A stretch of 64,000 bases of DNA from Malaya genurostris (lineage: Eukaryota > Arthropoda > Insecta > Diptera > Culicidae). The notes below the pieces were generated by a model. That model was not told the DNA's origin. It ran no database searches and was given only the letters and a program-made list of their open reading frames with translations. Shown here in pieces: positions 10,569 to 22,104 of the stretch. The DNA lies in the NCBI RefSeq assembly GCF_030247185.1, contig NC_080572.1:248092570-248156569 (forward strand). The letters run 5' to 3'. The first letter of the stretch is position 1; every line of letters begins with the position of its first letter. The position numbers and the translations under genes are program-made.

Positions 10569-12059
10569 ATGCCTGCGTCCAACCGGAAAGGCAACAAGCC
10601 TAAGGCTAAAAATAATTCAATACGGAATAAATCACAATCCGTTATTCAACATTTTTCTAATAACATTCACGATCTTATAGAATCTGAATGTAAAAATAAA
10701 AGACAACGGACGGATTTCCCTTCCGTTGATCCTATGCCGTCTAACAATATTTACGAGATTCTACCTGAATCCGATTGTAGCGACATAGAAGAAAATTCTT
10801 CAAAAATTCCCAAAATGGACGCTTGTCGTTCTGGGAAGAAACATCAATCTATGCCACCAGTGACGGTGATGATTTCCGACTTCAAAGCATTCCGTACTGA
10901 GCTTTCTACTTTTCTCCCGGAAGTAAAAGTCTCATTTCAAATCGGACGAAGAGGAGAATGTCGAGTCTTGGTGGATGGATTGGAAGATTATGAACGTCTT
11001 ATTCGATATTTGTCCGAGAAACTTCATAAATTTTATTCATATGATATAAAATCAGACAGACCCTTCAAGGCTGTCTTGAAAGGATTATCAAATGATCAAA
11101 GTATTGATGAAATTAAAAATGAACTAAAAGAATTGCTTGGTTTTGCCCCTTCCCAAGTAATACTTATGAAAAAAAGAGCGAATGGTACTTCTAAACCACG
11201 CTCTGGAATTTCCCATGAACTTTACCTAATACACTTCAATCGAAGTGATGTAAACAATTTGAAAACTTTAGAAAAAGTACGTTTCATTTCCCACATTAAA
11301 ATTCATTGGGAACATTATAAACGGCATAATCGTATTGCAAACTTAACGCAATGTCGTCGTTGCCAAGGCTTCGGTCATGGAACCAAAAATTGTCATATGG
11401 ATATACGGTGTTTGAATTGTGGTAAATCGCATTCGAAAGACGCTTGTCCAATGAATGAAACCACTGATAAATTTTCATGTTCAAATTGCAATGGAAATCA
11501 TAAATCCAATTATTTGAAATGTCCTGTCAGGGAAAAAATTTTAAACGCTCGTTCGCTTAGACAACAAGTCAAATCAACGACCTTAAATTTACAGAACATA
11601 CCTGAAAATTCTTCTAAGGCACCTGCCAATTCGTCTTCTAACGAAAACAATTTATTGACAGGTAGATCGACCTCGTCATCATCTTCTTCTAATGTCAGTT
11701 ATGCTGGTATATTAGGTAGAAATCTATCTCCTATTTCTTCTAATGTAAATAATCAAAACACAGGACCGCCTTGCAGTTCTTCTTCTAACGAAAACAATTT
11801 ATTAATAGGTAGACCGGCCAAATCATCTTCTTCTAATGGCAGTCTACCTACAAATATTCCTTCAATGCCATTCGCTTCTTTAAATGAAGTCGATTTAGGC
11901 GATATAACTGAAAATAAAATGATCTACCTACAAGATCAACTTTTTCAAATGATCATCCAAATGAATTCGACTTCATCACTTTTTGAAGCATTTCAAATCG
12001 GATGGAAATTTGCAAATAATATTATAATGAATTTAAAATTTAACAGTGATGTTAAATAA
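10569..12059 (+). CDS. Jockey ORF1, gag-like nucleic-acid-binding protein
   Basis: A 496-codon uninterrupted frame. The N-terminal third is basic and low complexity. The middle (about residues 155-235) resembles the PRE_C2HC region of Jockey/X-element ORF1 proteins ('AVLKGLSNDQSIDEIKNEL'). Three zinc knuckles follow near residues 260-320: 'CRRCQGFGHGTKNC', 'CLNCGKSHSKDAC' and 'CSNCNGNHKSNYLKC'. The C-terminal part is Ser/Asn-rich with a repeated 'SSSNENNLL.GR' block. Such proteins coat the element RNA and act as nucleic-acid chaperones. The start is the first ATG after the 5'UTR. The stop overlaps the ORF2 start by 11 nt. This is the only intact non-LTR ORF in the window. Confidence 0.9.
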   Translation: MPASNRKGNKPKAKNNSIRNKSQSVIQHFSNNIHDLIESECKNKRQRTDFPSVDPMPSNNIYEILPESDCSDIEENSSKIPKMDACRSGKKHQSMPPVTVMISDFKAFRTELSTFLPEVKVSFQIGRRGECRVLVDGLEDYERLIRYLSEKLHKFYSYDIKSDRPFKAVLKGLSNDQSIDEIKNELKELLGFAPSQVILMKKRANGTSKPRSGISHELYLIHFNRSDVNNLKTLEKVRFISHIKIHWEHYKRHNRIANLTQCRRCQGFGHGTKNCHMDIRCLNCGKSHSKDACPMNETTDKFSCSNCNGNHKSNYLKCPVREKILNARSLRQQVKSTTLNLQNIPENSSKAPANSSSNENNLLTGRSTSSSSSSNVSYAGILGRNLSPISSNVNNQNTGPPCSSSSNENNLLIGRPAKSSSSNGSLPTNIPSMPFASLNEVDLGDITENKMIYLQDQLFQMIIQMNSTSSLFEAFQIGWKFANNIIMNLKFNSDVK

Positions 12060-14692
12060 TTATTTGAATATTTTAAATTGGAATGCTCGATCTTTGAAAT
12101 CGAGTGAAGATGAATTTTATAATTTTCTCAAAGTTCACAAAATTCATATTGCCATTGTGACAGAAACTTTTCTTAAACCAAATGTAAAATTGAAAAGTAA
12201 TCCACATTATGTGGTTCATCGATTTGACAGGTTTACTGGAATTGGTGGTGGAGTTGCCATTTTTGTCCAACGGCAAATTAAACATCGAATTTTACCTTCT
12301 TTCAATACTAAAGTTATTGAAAGCTTGGGAATCGAAGTTGAAACCATTCATGGAATTTATTTCATCGCTGGAGCATATTTGCCATTCCAATGCACCGGCG
12401 AACAATTAAATTTCTTTAAAGGCGATTTGCAAAAACTTACAAGATATCGATCGAAATTTTTCGTAATAGGGGACTTAAATGCTAAGCATGTCCAGTGGAA
12501 TTGTAGGCAAAATAACAGTAATGGTAAAATACTTCATAATCAACTCTCAGCTGGTTACTTTACAGTTCTTCATCCCAGTAATCCTACTTGTTTCTCTTCC
12601 GTGAAAAACCCGTCTACAATTGATCTGGTTCTAACAGATCAAAGTCACATTTGTAGTGAACCGATTACTCATGCTGATTTTGACTCAGATCATCTTCCTG
12701 TAACATTCAGACTTTCCAACGAAGCTATAATTAATCCAATTAGTTCTATTTTCAACTATCATAGAGCAAATTGGTTGGATTACAGATCTCACATTGAAAA
12801 TCATGTGGATCATGAAACTATTTTAGAAAATTCTGCGGATATCGACACAGCAATTGATAATTTGAATCATTATATTATCGAAGCTAGAAATCTTTCAGTT
12901 CCCAAAGCTCAAACTAAATTAAATTCTCCTATCATCGATGACAATCTTCAACTGCTCATTCGGTTGAAGAATGTTCGTCGACGACAATATCAACGTTCTC
13001 GTGATCCTGCTATGAAAAACATAGTTAAGGATTTACAAAAAGAAATTAAACATAGATTTACTCTTTTGCGAAATGAAAATTTCGCTAAAGAAGTTGAACA
13101 AATTAAACCATATTCTAAACCTTTCTGGAAACTTTCTAAGGTTCTTAAGAAACCTCAGAAACCTATTCCTGCTCTCAAGGAAGGAAATCAAATACTTCTT
13201 ACAAATGGCGAAAAAGCTCAAAAACTTGCTCAGCAGTTCGAGAGTGTCCACAATTTTAATTTGAACGTTGTGAGTCCTATTGAAAATGAAGTCTCACTGA
13301 AATATGATCATATTTCAACCCAAGTGTTATCACACGATGACATTATTGAGACGAATTTTGATGAAATTAAATCAATTATTAGAAAACTTAAAAACATGAA
13401 GGCTCCTGGTAATGATGGAATTTTTAATATTCTTATTAAAAATCTTCCCGATGTTGCCTTGAGACTCCTGGTTAAAATTTTCAACAAGTGTTTTTCATTA
13501 GCTTACTTCCCAAAAAGATGGAAAAACGCTAAAGTAATTCCTATCCTAAAACCTGATAAAAACCCAGCAGAAACATCAAGTTATCGCCCAATTAGCTTAC
13601 TTTCTTCTATCAGTAAACTTTTTGAAAAAATTATCTTGTTAAGAATGATGACTCATATAAATGAGAATTCAATTTTTTTACCAGAGCAGTTTGGATTTCG
13701 TCATGAACATTCAACTACTCATCAACTTGTCAGAGTAACGAACATGATAAAATCAAATAAATCTTCTGGGTTATCCACTGGATTGCTCTTCTAGACATAG
13801 AAAAAGCATTCGACAGTGTTTGGCACAAAGGTTTAATAGCAAAAATGTCTGATTTCCAGTTTCCTATTTATTTGATCAAAATGATTCAAAATTATTTAAC
13901 TGATCGTACTCTTCAGATCAGAATGGTAAATCTGAATTGTTACCCGTACGTGCCGGTGTTCCGCAGGGTTCGAGTGTAGCTCCAATCTTGTATAATATTT
14001 TCACTTCTGATCTTCCAAATCTACCCGTTGGTTGTCAGAAATCGCTATTCTGTGACGACACAAGTCTGTTAGCCACAGGTAGAAATCTAAGAGTGATCTG
14101 CAGTCGCCTACAAAGAAGTTTAAATATTTTCAGTGATTATCTGTCAAAATGGAAAATTAAACCAAATGCAGCAAAAACGCAATTAATTATCTTTCCTCAC
14201 AAGCCAAGAGCTTCTTTTCTTAAACCAAACAATAATCACATTCTCAAATTGAATGGCTTGGAATTGACATGGTCTGATCAAGCTAAATACTTAGGTTTAA
14301 CGTATGACAAAAAACTCACTTTCAAGGATCACATTGAAGGAATCCAGGCAAAGTGTAATAAATATATTAAATGTTTATATCCTCTTATAAACAGAAATTC
14401 TAAGCTCTGTCTAAAAAACAAATTGTTAATTTATAAACAAATTTTCAGACCAGCCATGCTTTATGCGGTACCAATTTGGTCAAGCTGTTGTTCCACCAGG
14501 AAGAAAACGCTTCAAAGGATTCAGAATAAAATTCTGAAAATGATTCTGAAGCGTCCTCCCTGGTTTAGTACAAATGAGTTACACAGACTCACAAATATAG
14601 AACCATTAGATGTAATGTCACATAATATTATAAGCAAATTCCGACAAAAATCGATGCAATCTTCAATTGAATCGATTCGCTCTCTGTATTAG
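12049..14692 (+). pseudogene. Jockey ORF2, endonuclease-reverse transcriptase, frameshifted
   Basis: ORF2 starts at ATG 12049, inside the ORF1 stop region. The N-terminal AP-endonuclease domain shows 'NILNWNARSLK', 'VTETFLKP', 'VIGDLNAKH' and 'DSDHLPVTF'. The reverse transcriptase follows: 'KAPGNDGIFNIL', 'SYRPISLLSSISKLFEKII', 'PEQFGFRHEHSTTHQL', then '[16 protein letters not shown]' and the catalytic 'FCDD'. One frameshift near 13765 ends the first frame at 13794. A second, near 13920-13937, restores the last 251 codons, which end at 14692. About 880 codons would be expected in an intact copy. Both breaks lie in the RT domain, so this copy cannot move autonomously, but its low decay suggests recent activity. 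The ORF1-ORF2 overlap suggests coupled translation. Confidence 0.9.
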
Positions 14693-14702
14693 TTAGTAAG
14701 TT
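14582..14702 (+). repeat. 121-bp direct repeat, left copy
   Basis: Covers the last 37 codons of Jockey ORF2 and the first bases of its 3'UTR, ending 'agttagtaagtt'. It appears identical to 17213-17333. Together they flank the nested insertion 14703-17212, so the pair is best read as a target site duplication. Confidence 0.85.
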
Positions 14703-17212
14703 CAGGAATCAGGAATCAGAACAAATTGGCTCAAATGGCACGTTCCCCTTGATATTTGGAGATTTGTGCCTTGCCATCAATATGTTTTTAGCATCATTTT
14801 CCCGATATATAAGAGGGAAGGATTGAAAGGAAATGGTAAGGGTTGAACTAGGAGGATGGGAAAAATTGACGACACAAAAACACATAAAAGCAGAAGTAAA
14901 TTCTGCACCCCTAAGGGATGCTGAACAATCTGCTGAGGATCACATTTAGTGGAAGCAGAAGGAAATTCTGAACCTCTACGAGGTCCCGAACAGTCTGCTG
15001 TTAATAAAACCTCCAACCCCCGAGAGGATTTAGAGATCTTACAAAAGCGACACCATTCTGCACTCCCGGAAGAATGCAGAACGACTCGCAGTATGTACGA
15101 GCAGAAGTAAATGCGGTACCCCCCAGAGGATGCCAAACAATCTGCCAAACCCTATTTAAGGTGAATACAGAAGGGATTCATTCACTCCAGGAAGAACGAT
15201 GAACCCTTCTGACTATAGCTCCTTACCACATTGGGTGAGAAACGAGAGAATATCCTTCAATTTTAGCTCCGCATACACAGACTCAACCATGTATGGAGAA
15301 CCAAAAACCCGGATACGTAGCTGCGTCAATGCGGGACAGTTACATATCAGATGATATGAAGTACCATAATCGCATTCACACAAATCACACGAATAATACT
15401 CAGCACGTTGAATAGTAGCCATGTGATAATTGAGTTTGCAATGTCCAGTCAGAGCTCTGACCAGAATACTTCAATGATACTTGGAGAAATGCAGTAGACA
15501 CTTTGACATTTTCAGATTTAAATCTGGTAGAAATGCTTTTGTCTGAGCGCAAGTTTGCAAGCTGCGCCAGTAGCTGGCATGTTTGGATGCAGCCCAAGAA
15601 CGTATCTTGTGCTTTATCCAACTAGTTGAAAGTGGTAAAGCTGGTTCAGGACCAACGAAATCATTCGTTGCACCAGCTCTAGCCAACTCATCAGCCCATT
15701 CATTTCCAGTAATACCAGAATGGCCGGGTACCCATATGAAGTAAACAGCATTTGAAATGCTGAGGTCTTCAATTTGAGTTCGACATGCGATCACTAGATT
15801 CGACCGTGAGTCATTCGAACTGAGTGCTTTTAAGGCTGCCTGACTGTCGGAACAAAAATAAATACGTTTACCACAGATCCTCTGCTGAAGTGCCGATTGT
15901 ACTCCACACAGAATTGCGTAGATTTCTGCTTGGAACACAGTACAGTATCTACCAAGTGAATGAGACTGCTCCAGCCTATTTCACGACAGTAGATACCAGC
16001 ACCAGCACGACCATTCAACAGAGAACCGTCCGTAAAACAAACTATGTGTTCATCAAGTTGTCGTTCCAGACAACCAGACAATCATTCCTAACGAAGAGGA
16101 TAGCTCACTTTGAATGTTTTAAAAGGAAAACTGCATGTGAGAGTTAGGTCACTAGGAGCGAGTAAATACTCATCCCACGGAACCATTTGAGACCACAAGC
16201 GAGTGTGACTGGTAGCATATTCTAATGGGTTACTGTTCCAAAGCCCTGTAACCCTAAGACGGTATGCACAAGATAATGCTTCTTGTTTTAGGAACACATA
16301 TAGTGGTTTAATGCACAGTAGCGCCTCTAGAGCAGCAGTAGGAGTTGTCGTGAATGCTCCTGTCATCGCCATTAGGACCATCCTTTGGAGATGATTTAGC
16401 TTTGACTGAACTGTCGCGACTTTGACTGAACTGTCGCGACGCGTCGCGATGCTAAAATTGGTCTAACGATAGTTGTGTAGATCCAATGAATATATCTGGG
16501 TTTGAGTCCCCATGATTTTCCAAAAGCTCGTCTGCATTGGCCGAAAGCCATGCAAGCTCTTTTAATCCTGAAATCAATGTGAGCAGACCAATTCAGTTTT
16601 GAGTCAAGAATAACCCCGACGTATTTAACTTGATCGACCACAGTGACCCCTGAAGCAAAGAACTGCAACGGACGAGCTCCTGTAATTATCCTACGATGAG
16701 TGAAAAGCACCATTGATGTTTTGCCCGGATTTACAGATAATCCAAACCTGACAACACCATTGTTCAACAGATCGCAGGGCTTGCTGCATTAAATCAAAGA
16801 GAGTGTTAATGCTTATACCGGTCATCAATATATGATAATCGTCGGCAAAACCATAAGTCGGAAATCCAAGGTTATTAAGTTTCCTTAACAAACTATCAGC
16901 GACTAGGTTCCATAAAAGTGGGGATAGTACACCACCTTGAGGACACCCACAGACACTCAGCTTTCTAATCTCTGGCCCGCCGAAGCGATGATCAAAGAAG
17001 TTGATTGCTAAGCATTGCGTGTATCCAGTAAGGGAAAAACCCAAGATATTCCGTTCACGACTGCAATGTTTAACCTCCTGCAGCCATTCAGCCATCGGCA
17101 CGGAAATACACCTTGACTTAGGAGTTCCTATTTTTGTGGCCTTTTACGACATGGAATAGGAAACCAGTGGATCAATTCTTGGTAAAAAATAATTCCGCCG
17201 GATGCCACACGG
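14703..17212 (-). mobile_element. 5'-truncated RNase H-bearing non-LTR element nested in Jockey
   Basis: Inserted in reverse orientation into the 3' part of the Jockey element. On the minus strand it begins within the reverse transcriptase domain (17212) and ends at 14703 with a short tandem tail of TGATTCC units. Such tails are typical of the I/Loa/Outcast group of non-LTR elements, which also carry a C-terminal RNase H. About 2.5 kb remains, and the ORF1, endonuclease and first RT motifs are missing. Confidence 0.8.
15213..17101 (-). pseudogene. Reverse transcriptase-RNase H remnant (I/Loa/Outcast-like)
   Basis: Fragments in successive minus frames, in order: 16691-17101 with RT motifs 'GCPQGGVLSPLLWNLV' and 'YGFADDYHIL'; 16396-16767 with 'VKYVGVILDSKLNW' (thumb region); 16088-16381; 15830-16081 with RNase H 'VCFTDGSLLNGRAGAG'; 15471-15938 with 'CSDSQAALKAL' and 'WVPGHSGITGNEWADELA'; and 15213-15422 with a Cys/His tail ('CDLCECDYGTSYHLICNC'). 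At least four frameshifts separate them. A 20-bp tandem duplication near 16402-16441 ('tttgactgaactgtcgcgac' twice) is one of the lesions. It would encode cDNA synthesis and RNA removal if intact. Clade assignment is from motif style only. Confidence 0.8.
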
Positions 17213-17333
17213 CACAGACTCACAAATATAGAACCATTAGATGTAATGTCACATAATATTATAAGCAAATTCCGACAAAAATCGATGCAATCTTCAATTG
17301 AATCGATTCGCTCTCTGTATTAGTTAGTAAGTT
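17213..17333 (+). repeat. 121-bp direct repeat, right copy
   Basis: Second copy of 14582-14702. After it the Jockey 3'UTR continues ('agtatataagttcc') to the poly-A at about 17554-17573. This shows that the outer element was split, not ended, by the insertion. Confidence 0.85.
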
Positions 17334-17587
17334 AGTATATAAGTTCCTTTTCCCCATTACACAATACAAGTAGGTTTAGAATTTTCCCTACACAAAAATC
17401 TCAGAATTGCGGAAGCAAATGATGTCTTCATGGTAATAACCAAATCATATATATATATATAACAGGGCTGAAAAGTCACCACTTGTGGCTGAACACCCAA
17501 TTTAAATCTTAATAATTTAATTTTAACTCATATTCCAATAAATAGTTATTTATAAAAAAAAAAAAAAAAAAAAATGAAATTTCATCC

Positions 17588-19140
17588 GAGCTTGCATGAC
17601 ACAAGATCAGAGCATTCCAATTAAAGCTTCAAATTGTTTCATGGCACTTTTTGTGTTGCTATCTAGCAACAACCTACCTCTAGCATGCTACGCGTAGGAC
17701 TGAAACGTTAGCTATAATTTAGTTTATATTTATAGATTCGCGTGCTTCCAACAGCTTCGCTTTTGCATCGATTGATGCTTTCCCCTTACTCCTTCAAAAC
17801 CATCGTCTATGGCAGGGAAATCCGGTATGCCGGAGATTTTTGGCAGACAAAATAGGACACTGCTCGCTACTAATCAAAATTTTAATCAAATATAATTGAA
17901 AATACGTGGCTTGATACATTCAAAACGAAACTTAGAAATTTTTTTTAATCAAATAAATAATAATAATATTAATAATTGATACAAAACAGACTGAGCTTTA
18001 AGTGTTTAAAACATGACCACATTTCTACGTGTATTTTTCCTTGAGTTTCTAATTTGCACCCCTATATAGAAAATAAAGATGTACATCCGGCGATAAGACC
18101 AAAATTAGGTTAAAACCGGGTCTAAATAAAAACTTAAAAATAAAGATCTGTTCCACATAAAAAAAACCTTTATTTTTATCTTCAAGGATTTTTGCCTTCC
18201 GAAGTGATTCTAGTTTTCAACGCTCATATCCCCACTCGCATTTCGATTCAGATAAGAATTGAGTCTCGTCTCATAAATTACAGTTCACTTTTCGCTGTAT
18301 CGATTACAAGTGCCAATAAATTGACAAACAAATGAGTATTTTTGCAATTTTCGAGTTTTAGAAAGGCTGACAGCCTCTCGTCAACATGACCATCGAACCG
18401 ATTTTTGCGTTTTTAACTAAACTACCTTCTCTGAAGCATTTACCGCTAGTTAAAAGTTGGGTAACGCATAGCAATTGGTTACGTCATTTTGCCTCACAAT
18501 GTCGAGTAAAATTTGCCTCTCTGATAAAAAATTTATCGCTGTGAAACTTAATATCGAGACGACCTCCTGAAGCACTGCCATCACTAATGAGAAGATCGCA
18601 AAACCGCATAACCTATGGTCTAGTCGTTGATCCATTAAAACGTGGTGCTGTGTTTTGCACGTTAAAATCGACATAACCAGAAAATCGAATAATTTTGTGA
18701 GCTGTCAAATTAGCGCAGCTGCAACAATTTAGCGATAAATTATCAGAGAAATTCGTTTCAAAATGCAAATGGTGTTCGGTTTTTCGGTTGGATTTAAATG
18801 GATTGACCATTCAATATAAAGAAAAAAACATCGCTAATCGCGTAGGTAAATTGAAGTGCAATTCGCTCACATGAAACCCGCAGAGAAGTCAACTGGTGCC
18901 ATCGAAAGGTACCGAAAGTCAAAAGGATAATTGACGCTTGTCGTTATTAATCATTGACAAGTTAATTCCCGAAACATTACCGCGCGCGACCGACGAAGAG
19001 GTCTGAACCGAAACAGTACTAGGCTGTGGTCGGGGCATTTTGCTGTTTACACATTATCTCCACAGAAATGGGTGCCAGATTTGTTGATGTTAATAAACGG
19101 GACCGCTCCGGTACAGTAGGTGCCAATTATTCTTGTTGTT
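17588..19140. other. Background, nothing recognised
   Basis: No supported gene. Minus frames at 18450-18674 and 18613-18810 have no motif. The stretch shows none of the dispersed repeats of the window and may be single-copy DNA. Confidence 0.35.
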
Positions 19141-19177
19141 GTGTCTATGAAAATGTATGTGAATGCTCCACACAAGG

Positions 19178-20497
19178 CACTTCTTACTGAAATGTTTCAA
19201 ACTATCATTTGCGGATGACTTCAAACTCTACCATCTGATCAAAGAACAAGAAGATGCACACTTTTTGCAAGCTCAATTGAATACATTCGTTGAATGGTGT
19301 CACTCCAACAAGATGGTATTAAACGCCTCTAAATGCTCCGTCATATCATTTTCCCGCAGGCACTCAGTAATAAGATATGACTACAATCTTTCGCGTAATG
19401 TTCTTAAGCGTGAATCGTTCGTGAAAGATTTAGGAGTTATTCTGGATGATAAACTTAATTTTAAAAATCACATTGACTACGTGATTTCGAAGGCATCAAA
19501 ACTCTTAGGCTTCATATTTCGAATTACCAAAAATTTCGCTCACATACACTGCTTGAAAACTCTTTATTGTGCACTAGTTCGATCATCGCTTGAATATGCT
19601 GCTGTCGTTTGGTCACCTCATTATCAAACTGATATTGATCGTATTGAAGCTGTTCAACGCAAATTCATTAGGTTTGCTCTCCGAAATCTACCATGGAGAG
19701 ACCCATTAAACCTTCCAAGTTATAATGATCGTTGCCGACTGATCGAACTGGATCTGCTGTGTGTTCGTAGAAACGTCTACAAGGCTGTTTTCATCGCTGA
19801 TTTAATACAATCACATATTGATTGCCCTGATCTCCTACGATTGGTCAACTTTGACATCCATCGTCGCAATCTTCGTTCACATCCATTTTTACGAATCCCT
19901 CGTGCTAGAACTAACTACGGATATAATGAACCGTCTCTCAGTATGTGTCGTTTGTTTAACAGTTGCTCGCAGGTCTTTGATTTTCATCTCTCGCGTAATG
20001 CGATAAAATGCTTATTCAACGATTCCTTAACTATCCAGTAAATAAATGTTCACCATCTTCATTGGAAACTAATCAGATTCGCCGAAACTAACCTGTTCGT
20101 CCTCCCTTTCATTTTCTCCGTCTTCCACCATCTTTTCGTTCACTAATTAGATCTACATGCCGGTTCTAACCCCGTCGTTCGTCCACGCTCACTCACTGCT
20201 CCCTCAACTAACCTTCTTCTTCCATCTTCATATCCACTTTGCTCTTCTATCCCGCCTTTCAAGGAAGCTGCTCTGTAATGCTGTATTATTGTGTCATCAA
20301 CTAGTTATAGAGTTAGTGATTTAGCTTTAACTGTTAGTTTTAATTGTTAGTTTTAAACGTAAATGTATCTGTTGGATCATTGTAATCTGTTGATACAAAA
20401 GATGAGGAGGTTTTATGCCTGCTGGAGAGAGAGATTGCTATATTTCATCTCCATCGGGCTTTTCCCTGCTCCCCGAAATAAATAAATAAATAAATAA
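19178..20497 (+). mobile_element. 5'-truncated CR1/Jockey-like non-LTR element
   Basis: Flanked by a 6-bp TSD, ACAAGG (19172-19177 and 20498-20503). It starts inside the reverse transcriptase domain and ends in a 3'UTR with a (AAAT)n tail (about 20476-20497). The insertion is nested in repeat family B. Only the last third of ORF2 remains. Confidence 0.8.
19185..20041 (+). pseudogene. Reverse transcriptase C-terminal fragment
   Basis: An open frame of about 285 codons within the truncated element. It begins just before the catalytic 'FADDFKLY' box and continues through 'NKMVLNASKCSVISFSR', 'VKDLGVILDDKLNFKNHI' (thumb) and 'LVRSSLEYAAVVWSPHY', ending in the C-terminal domain. It has no stops, so truncation happened at insertion (incomplete reverse transcription) rather than by decay. 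There is no native start codon. An ATG at 19163 lies in the flanking repeat and is not the protein start. Conserved order and the (AAAT)n tail place it in the CR1/Jockey group. Confidence 0.8.
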
Positions 20498-20832
20498 ACA
20501 AGGGTTTTGAAATATTGCAACCTAGTATGAGAAACATCAAGATGAACCATCGATTCGATTTTCTGCGATAATTGTTAACTTGCGATCCTCTCTTGGGAAA
20601 TTCCACACAGCAACGATCATTATCAGACTGTATATTTTTTCATGGGCCGTGAAATACTCAGAGTATGAAGTGGAGCGAAGAAATGTAGAAAAATTCTCTC
20701 GCGGTTCATGTATTGAGAGACTCGAGTTCTTATAGCATCTTCTACCGGATTGAAAATGTTGTATACAATATGGATAGCAATATAGTAGCTTCTGTCAAAT
20801 TTTCGGCAATCACCAACACTGCATACAACTAA

Positions 20833-20953
20833 TGCCGTTTTTCATTGAAAAACACTGGTGGCGTAGATTGCTCTGGTTTTGCACTTTCGAACACACAGAA
20901 AGTGCAAAACCAGAGCAATCCACGCCACCAGTGTTTTTCAATGAAAAACGCCA
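20833..20953. mobile_element. Foldback MITE (121 bp), copy 1
   Basis: Near-perfect palindrome. Arms of about 55 bp begin 'tg[cg]cgtttttcattgaaaa', contain 'ggattgctctggttttgcac' (one mismatch in the left arm) and face each other across a loop of roughly 11 bp. A second copy lies at 29699-29856. It is non-coding. Transcribed, it would form a long RNA hairpin. Confidence 0.85.
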
Positions 20954-20959
20954 TTTGAA

Positions 20960-21420
20960 ACAGATTAGATGAGTGGATGCCGGAAAACGATGTTTGATAT
21001 CGTTTCAAAATCCAAGATGACGACTTCCTATTTATTGATGTTCCATGAAAACCCATACAATATGGATATTTTCGGAACAGGTTTTGAGGAGTAGATGCTA
21101 AAAAACTATGTTCGAGCTCGTTGCAATTTCCAAGGTGGAAAGTGCCGGGTTATTGATAGCCCTCATAAACTATAATAATATAAATATTTGTGGAACGGGT
21201 TCCATTAATATATGGCAAAAAACAATGTTGGCGTTCGCTCGAAACTCTGGGGTGGCGACTTTGGTTGACCATTATTGTTTGTAACCCTTACTTTATGGGT
21301 ATTTTCGAAAAGGATTTGCTGAGTAGCTATTTGAATACAAAGGTTGAATAATCCAAACGACTTCTGATTCATGGGTACTCCTTCCTGTTGCTAATTTGAC
21401 AGTATATGCCCACTTACTTT
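20960..21420 (+). repeat. Degenerate tandem array, about 130-140-bp unit
   Basis: At least three diverged units share the order 'tccaag[ag]tg', a short stretch, 'cataca/ataaac' plus 'atggatattttcgga', then 'gag[ta]ag[at]tg'. Unit starts are near 21010, 21140 and 21250. The array is non-coding, and its relation to family A is unclear. Confidence 0.45.
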
Positions 21421-22104
21421 CAAAAATAAGCACACTGCAAAGGTTTCCAAGGAGTATCGATTAACCAGAAGTTATCATCTTAGATTTTGAAACGACTAAA
21501 TGCATCGTTTTGTGACATCTACTAAGTCTCCATCTTGAACATCGTTCCCAGCACCTGCAGTTCCCATACGTTTCAAACAAATAAATGGCTAACGATGGAC
21601 AATACTTCGGATACTTAATTTGTTTTTGTCAATAAAGTTTCAAATTTCGTTAGTAAACTATGTGTACTATGAACAATTAAATGAAAAGTCTATCTAAATT
21701 AGGTTATGAGTGTAATTATGTAGTTAAAATATGTTTACCTGACTTATTCTAATTTACAGAACGATATAATATTTAAAAAAAAGACGCATTGAGCATGAAA
21801 CAAAGCGTTTCAATGCAGAATCATGTAAATTTACGCCACTATAGATGCACATAAAAGAAGCGTCTCAATTCACTCAAATTTAAATCCAAACGTATGTAAA
21901 CAATAATCATTTACAGCTTATTCAACCGAATTGAACTGTAATTGACATGTTAATGGACGTAATATTCTGTTATCACCTAAGAAAATACGACATGATTAAC
22001 ACTTGAAAATATTGTGTAAATTTACATCTTTTTTCATGCACATATTTGGAGTAGGAAATTGAATATAAAATTACATCTCAATTCTTAATTGAAAAATCAA
22101 AGTA
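21421..22104. other. AT-rich background, nothing recognised
   Basis: No gene or repeat family recognised. A TA at 22103-22104 is the left half of the target duplication of the next element. Confidence 0.35.

Larger units (their letters stand above)
10270..17573 (+). mobile_element. Full-length Jockey-clade non-LTR retrotransposon
   Basis: The element is bounded by a 14-bp TSD, 'atgaaatttcatcc', at 10256-10269 and again at 17574-17587 after a poly-A tract ending at 17573. The 5' end ('attcagtcggtg') fits an internal-promoter initiator of the Jockey type. It contains a 5'UTR, ORF1 (10569-12059), ORF2 (12049-14692, broken) and a 3'UTR. The 3'UTR is interrupted by a nested non-LTR insertion (14703-17212) plus a 121-bp duplication. 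Without these, the element is about 4.67 kb, normal for the clade. Related 3' and relic copies occur at 49096-49630 and 5036-6395. Confidence 0.9.
19146..20826 (-). repeat. Dispersed repeat family B, copy 1, split by a non-LTR insertion
   Basis: Segments 19146-19177 and 20498-20826 together match, in reverse, the continuous repeat at 26226-26590. Shared modules include 'gaaaatgtatgtgaatgctc', 'ttttgaaatattgcaaccta', 'tcgattcgattttctgcgat' and 'aattttcggcaatcaccaac'. The intervening 19178-20497 is a later insertion, flanked by ACAAGG. Confidence 0.75.
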
